Source: an uncultured Clostridia bacterium (GTDB lineage Bacteria; Bacillota; Clostridia; Christensenellales; DTU072). From it: a stretch of 64,000 nucleotides of DNA. The first letter of the stretch is position 1; each line of letters begins with the position of its first letter. This document shows, piece by piece, positions 62,501 to 64,000 of the stretch. The notes under the pieces were generated by a model that was not told the origin of the DNA, did not search any database, and saw only the letters and a program-made list of their open reading frames with translations. The position numbers and the translations under genes were made by a program. The stretch covers positions 62,001-126,000 of the forward strand of contig CAKQTC010000005.1 in NCBI GenBank assembly GCA_934274515.1. The letters are read 5' to 3'.

Positions 62501-64000
62501 ACCGTTTTCACAGATATAATAGTGGTTTTCGTCCGTATGCTCGATAAGAATATAGTTGGTATCGGGCTCGCTGTCCACGTCTATCGGTATGGCGTAGTAT
62601 TTTTTCGTTTTGTCTACGGTAAGGTCGTCTTTTTTAAGATAAACGAGTTTTCTTTCCGCGTATTTAATTAACGGTTCGTCTTTGTCGAACGCGAAGTTTA
62701 CCTTGACGAACACCCTTTTGCGTTCTCCGTTGTCTAAAATTTCCACGCGGTGCAGATAATTCATCGCATTAAATTGTTTAATCGTAGTCGAAGCGTCCGC
62801 AATGGCTATTCCCTTGCTCGTTTTATACGCGCAGTAATCGCAACTCTCGCCGTAAACGCCCAGCGCGTTTTCATTTGCGTCGTCAACGAAACACGCGTTT
62901 CCGAGGCGGCTTAGGTTTTTCTTTTCGTAAGTGTGTTGTTCTTCCCAACCGCATACGCTGCAATAATGTCCGCTGCCGTCCGCCTTAGGAATGAACGTGT
63001 GCAATCCCGTCGCCGGGGTGACGTTTTTCCTTTCGTGACGAATTTCAATCTTCGTGCCGTCTTCCAGCGTGCCGACGTACTCGTAAATACATCTGTCGCC
63101 GCCTTCTTCTCCGCAAGTCGCCGAATGCGTCTTGTACGACGCGGCGGTGCAGTTGCTTACCACAAAACCGCTCGTTTTGCCGAAAATCTCGTACTCGTAT
63201 TTTACGGTTTTTATATCTTCCGACTTAACTTTGCCGGTATTTGTGCCGTTGTCGTACCCGATAAAACTGTTTCCTTCGAGTTCGTCCGCGCTACCGACGA
63301 ACATCCAACCGCGATTGTCGATAAACACGCCGCTTACGGCAAGGTTCGTTCCCATCTCAAAAGAAACTTTATGCACGGTAAGCGTTCCGAAATAATGTTC
63401 CGCGCCGCCGCCGTTCATAAGATAAAACTCTTCCGCGTGTACGTCCGCACCGTTTTGAAGAACAATCCTGCCTTCTCTTACGTCGTCGCCGGTTATAACC
63501 AACTGCCCGTACTTGCTTGCTTCCGCGTTGTTTATCTTAACTTCGATTTTCGCGCGGACTTTTATCTTCCCGTATACGAACATAGCGTTGCTCTTTTTCG
63601 TAAAGAACTTCGTATCGCCGTTAATATCCGCGTCGTATCTCGTTGTTCCCTCTATGCTTATCTCGTTGCCTGCGCCCGACAACGTAAGCGTCTTAGGCTG
63701 TCTTTCGTCGCTAAGCGCAACCGAACCGTTTATCACGACTTTCTCGGTAAATTCCGTGTTTGCGCCTAACAAAAGTTTCTCGTTTATCGTAAACTTTCCG
63801 CCAAGAGCGACGTCGTTACCGTACACGGAAACGATTCTCGTCGTAATCTCGGTCTCTTTCGGGTTCACCGTCGTCGCATTGCCGTTTTTCCTTATTTCCA
63901 CGGTTGCGTCAGTAAGCGTCAACTCGCTTATATAAGCGTCTTCGTATAGAATAATCTTTCCTCCGAACACTTCTACCTTGCCCGACAACGACGAATACTC
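59585..64000 (-). CDS. Third giant surface protein, C-terminal part (cut by window edge), CxxC-rich
   Basis: The frame is open through the window edge; the first ATG-like position is an internal TTG, so the true start lies outside. About 1,471 residues are visible. The first ~250 are short-strand repeats typical of a beta-solenoid (GRIVLQNGADVHAEEFYLMN, LTVHKVSFEMG). The rest contains at least nine Cys pairs, many with nearby His: CSVCGWEEQH, CDYCAYK, CIGCGEE, CQNCGDSNG, CARCTRED, CSSCGKIADIGAHE, CKHCDTV, CRNRRC, CLICGDGF. Similar H...C..CG units occur in repeats of secreted Firmicute proteins and may bind zinc. The product is probably extracellular, but the signal or anchor is not visible. 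It is next to the ABC exporter genes but separated from them by a terminator. Confidence 0.75.
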   Translation of the reverse strand, partial: EYSSLSGKVEVFGGKIILYEDAYISELTLTDATVEIRKNGNATTVNPKETEITTRIVSVYGNDVALGGKFTINEKLLLGANTEFTEKVVINGSVALSDERQPKTLTLSGAGNEISIEGTTRYDADINGDTKFFTKKSNAMFVYGKIKVRAKIEVKINNAEASKYGQLVITGDDVREGRIVLQNGADVHAEEFYLMNGGGAEHYFGTLTVHKVSFEMGTNLAVSGVFIDNRGWMFVGSADELEGNSFIGYDNGTNTGKVKSEDIKTVKYEYEIFGKTSGFVVSNCTAASYKTHSATCGEEGGDRCIYEYVGTLEDGTKIEIRHERKNVTPATGLHTFIPKADGSGHYCSVCGWEEQHTYEKKNLSRLGNACFVDDANENALGVYGESCDYCAYKTSKGIAIADASTTIKQFNAMNYLHRVEILDNGERKRVFVKVNFAFDKDEPLIKYAERKLVYLKKDDLTVDKTKKYYAIPIDVDSEPDTNYILIEHTDENHYYICENGKHVCIGCGEEAQGEQANHEYDSTKETFIDRFAGTDYYAIEYVCQNCGDSNGILNVGQHDGDTQIASMQNEINAQYNVTIDATSGTVGDNYLFMFVFGGIEYFGVAATRVGSEHKIIIGVKHNHNAYVYDGTSGKYVCATDGCKAAYSPEHACEERGTLNATSFGQDGLPGYTFGYVDSGDKVLTHACARCTREDAPSVEFTVVGDMRTAEDLNEALKGYAFFIDGKSYFARANVGDVTTPLTELRERTERVLNGDETLKVAYDLIYVVLVDAETGKTLSVSTTGSYTAKINHICNSYQPYNNGTSIIHRCSSCGKIADIGAHEADETKPYVVANYFGRTVLGRPCKHCDTVVPVTFDLGQQQIEYESYGTGEQTGYRAKNNLVTAMRANVSAINAVLEKMVGYDGTIISNATVTPRFANDIGRAWRDDAMFRAYNGMVTMDDDGMFYDLSEGYDGTLYNVFYVSFATTEGRSEIMAEIFVKHVCSEFISGTTEETATEHYCAVEQCRNRRCSKLYESELVGYNGENVYVKYDDCNPFGMIAGKFGNIENLTKHTTKTPSADTIGKIKTLSTQFATFMSHHTIPTDGTEYAGTVSLSTLNAFSNLYQKAIDVYKGAVATFDTEGGDYNKSVVVGANYPYAITRKADTVPETVDLQAAIANLYGFSDKEEFMNYAKDLVAEYNRHRANIAAGSATTNEALDNGCFYTDNGSFVFPIAVRNETGADVLTYLILSSDGLASVWINDVTVALKAINYSEEYHCSTNSVTNELLCKDTLFVWGEVRKFESEFELKHEPQTQVIGGRKENLYRYAFVKGVFGENYEEVDLTVVERSCLICGDGFENVATVTGKNATLETALNKYIETYATNSEVNSATGKKTYYLRLDGKEYRIGGIVKPWPLQDGEDELMSEEDMRFYRPTGKTTDDGTAEGAQWNNEAVPLVDAKYYAWEVKAFERNNESITKTFRILVLWTNPEK

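Overview
The window looks like a chromosome segment of an uncultivated, endospore-forming Clostridia-type Firmicute. The evidence is a full-length SpoIIE phosphatase, sigma-A promoters close to TTGACA-N17-TATAAT, the Firmicute ecfA1-ecfA2-ecfT-truA block, RsgI-type anti-sigma domains and many lipobox lipoproteins. All large frames are intact and use the standard bacterial code. Genus-level placement is not possible from sequence alone; a Christensenellales-like gut lineage is only a guess. No tRNA, rRNA, CRISPR array or insertion sequence was seen.

Layout. 1-3908 (-): start of glgB (cut by the window edge), ispE and spoIIE. 4165-12801 (+): an envelope set made of a dockerin-bearing M6-type metalloprotease, a translationally coupled lipoprotein with a cohesin-like C-terminus, a hydrolase-like protein with a degenerate nucleophile elbow, signal peptidase I, a membrane-anchored glycerophosphodiesterase and a propeller-like lipoprotein. 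12802-13451 holds terminators, a degenerate repeat and a candidate minus-strand small RNA. 13452-16351 (-): two coupled, paralogous membrane proteins of unknown function. 16901-20374 (+): an ECF sigma factor, its coupled RsgI-like anti-sigma factor and a lipoprotein carrying the same RsgI-type domain. A 35-bp repeat (31/35 identical) lies just upstream of both the sigma gene and the lipoprotein gene. 20576-22780: a DUF2804 protein, mscL and a small ferredoxin-thioredoxin-reductase-like protein.

22927-53045 (-) is the dominant feature. Two giant lipoprotein genes encode 5,714 and 4,301 residues, lie 68 bp apart and are probably one transcript from a consensus promoter at 53103-53131. They share a recurring Ig-like module with an Asp/Asn-Pro-Tyr ... 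Leu-Pro ... Trp signature, and each carries a long alpha-helical block. The larger ends in MBG-like and parallel beta-helix-like segments. Together they fill almost half of the window.

53291-56553 (+): ECF-transporter energizing module and truA, here without the ribosomal-protein genes that usually flank it. 56576-59461 (-): a YwaF-family membrane protein and an ABC-2 exporter. 59585-64000 (-): the C-terminal 1,471 residues of a third very large surface protein, beta-solenoid-like at first and then rich in CxxC and His-Cys motifs.

Taken together, the window is dominated by cell-envelope functions: secretion, surface proteolysis, envelope-stress or polysaccharide sensing, osmotic release and very large surface-anchored proteins. 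The giant lipoprotein pair and the sigma/RsgI cluster with its repeated upstream element are the most unusual parts.
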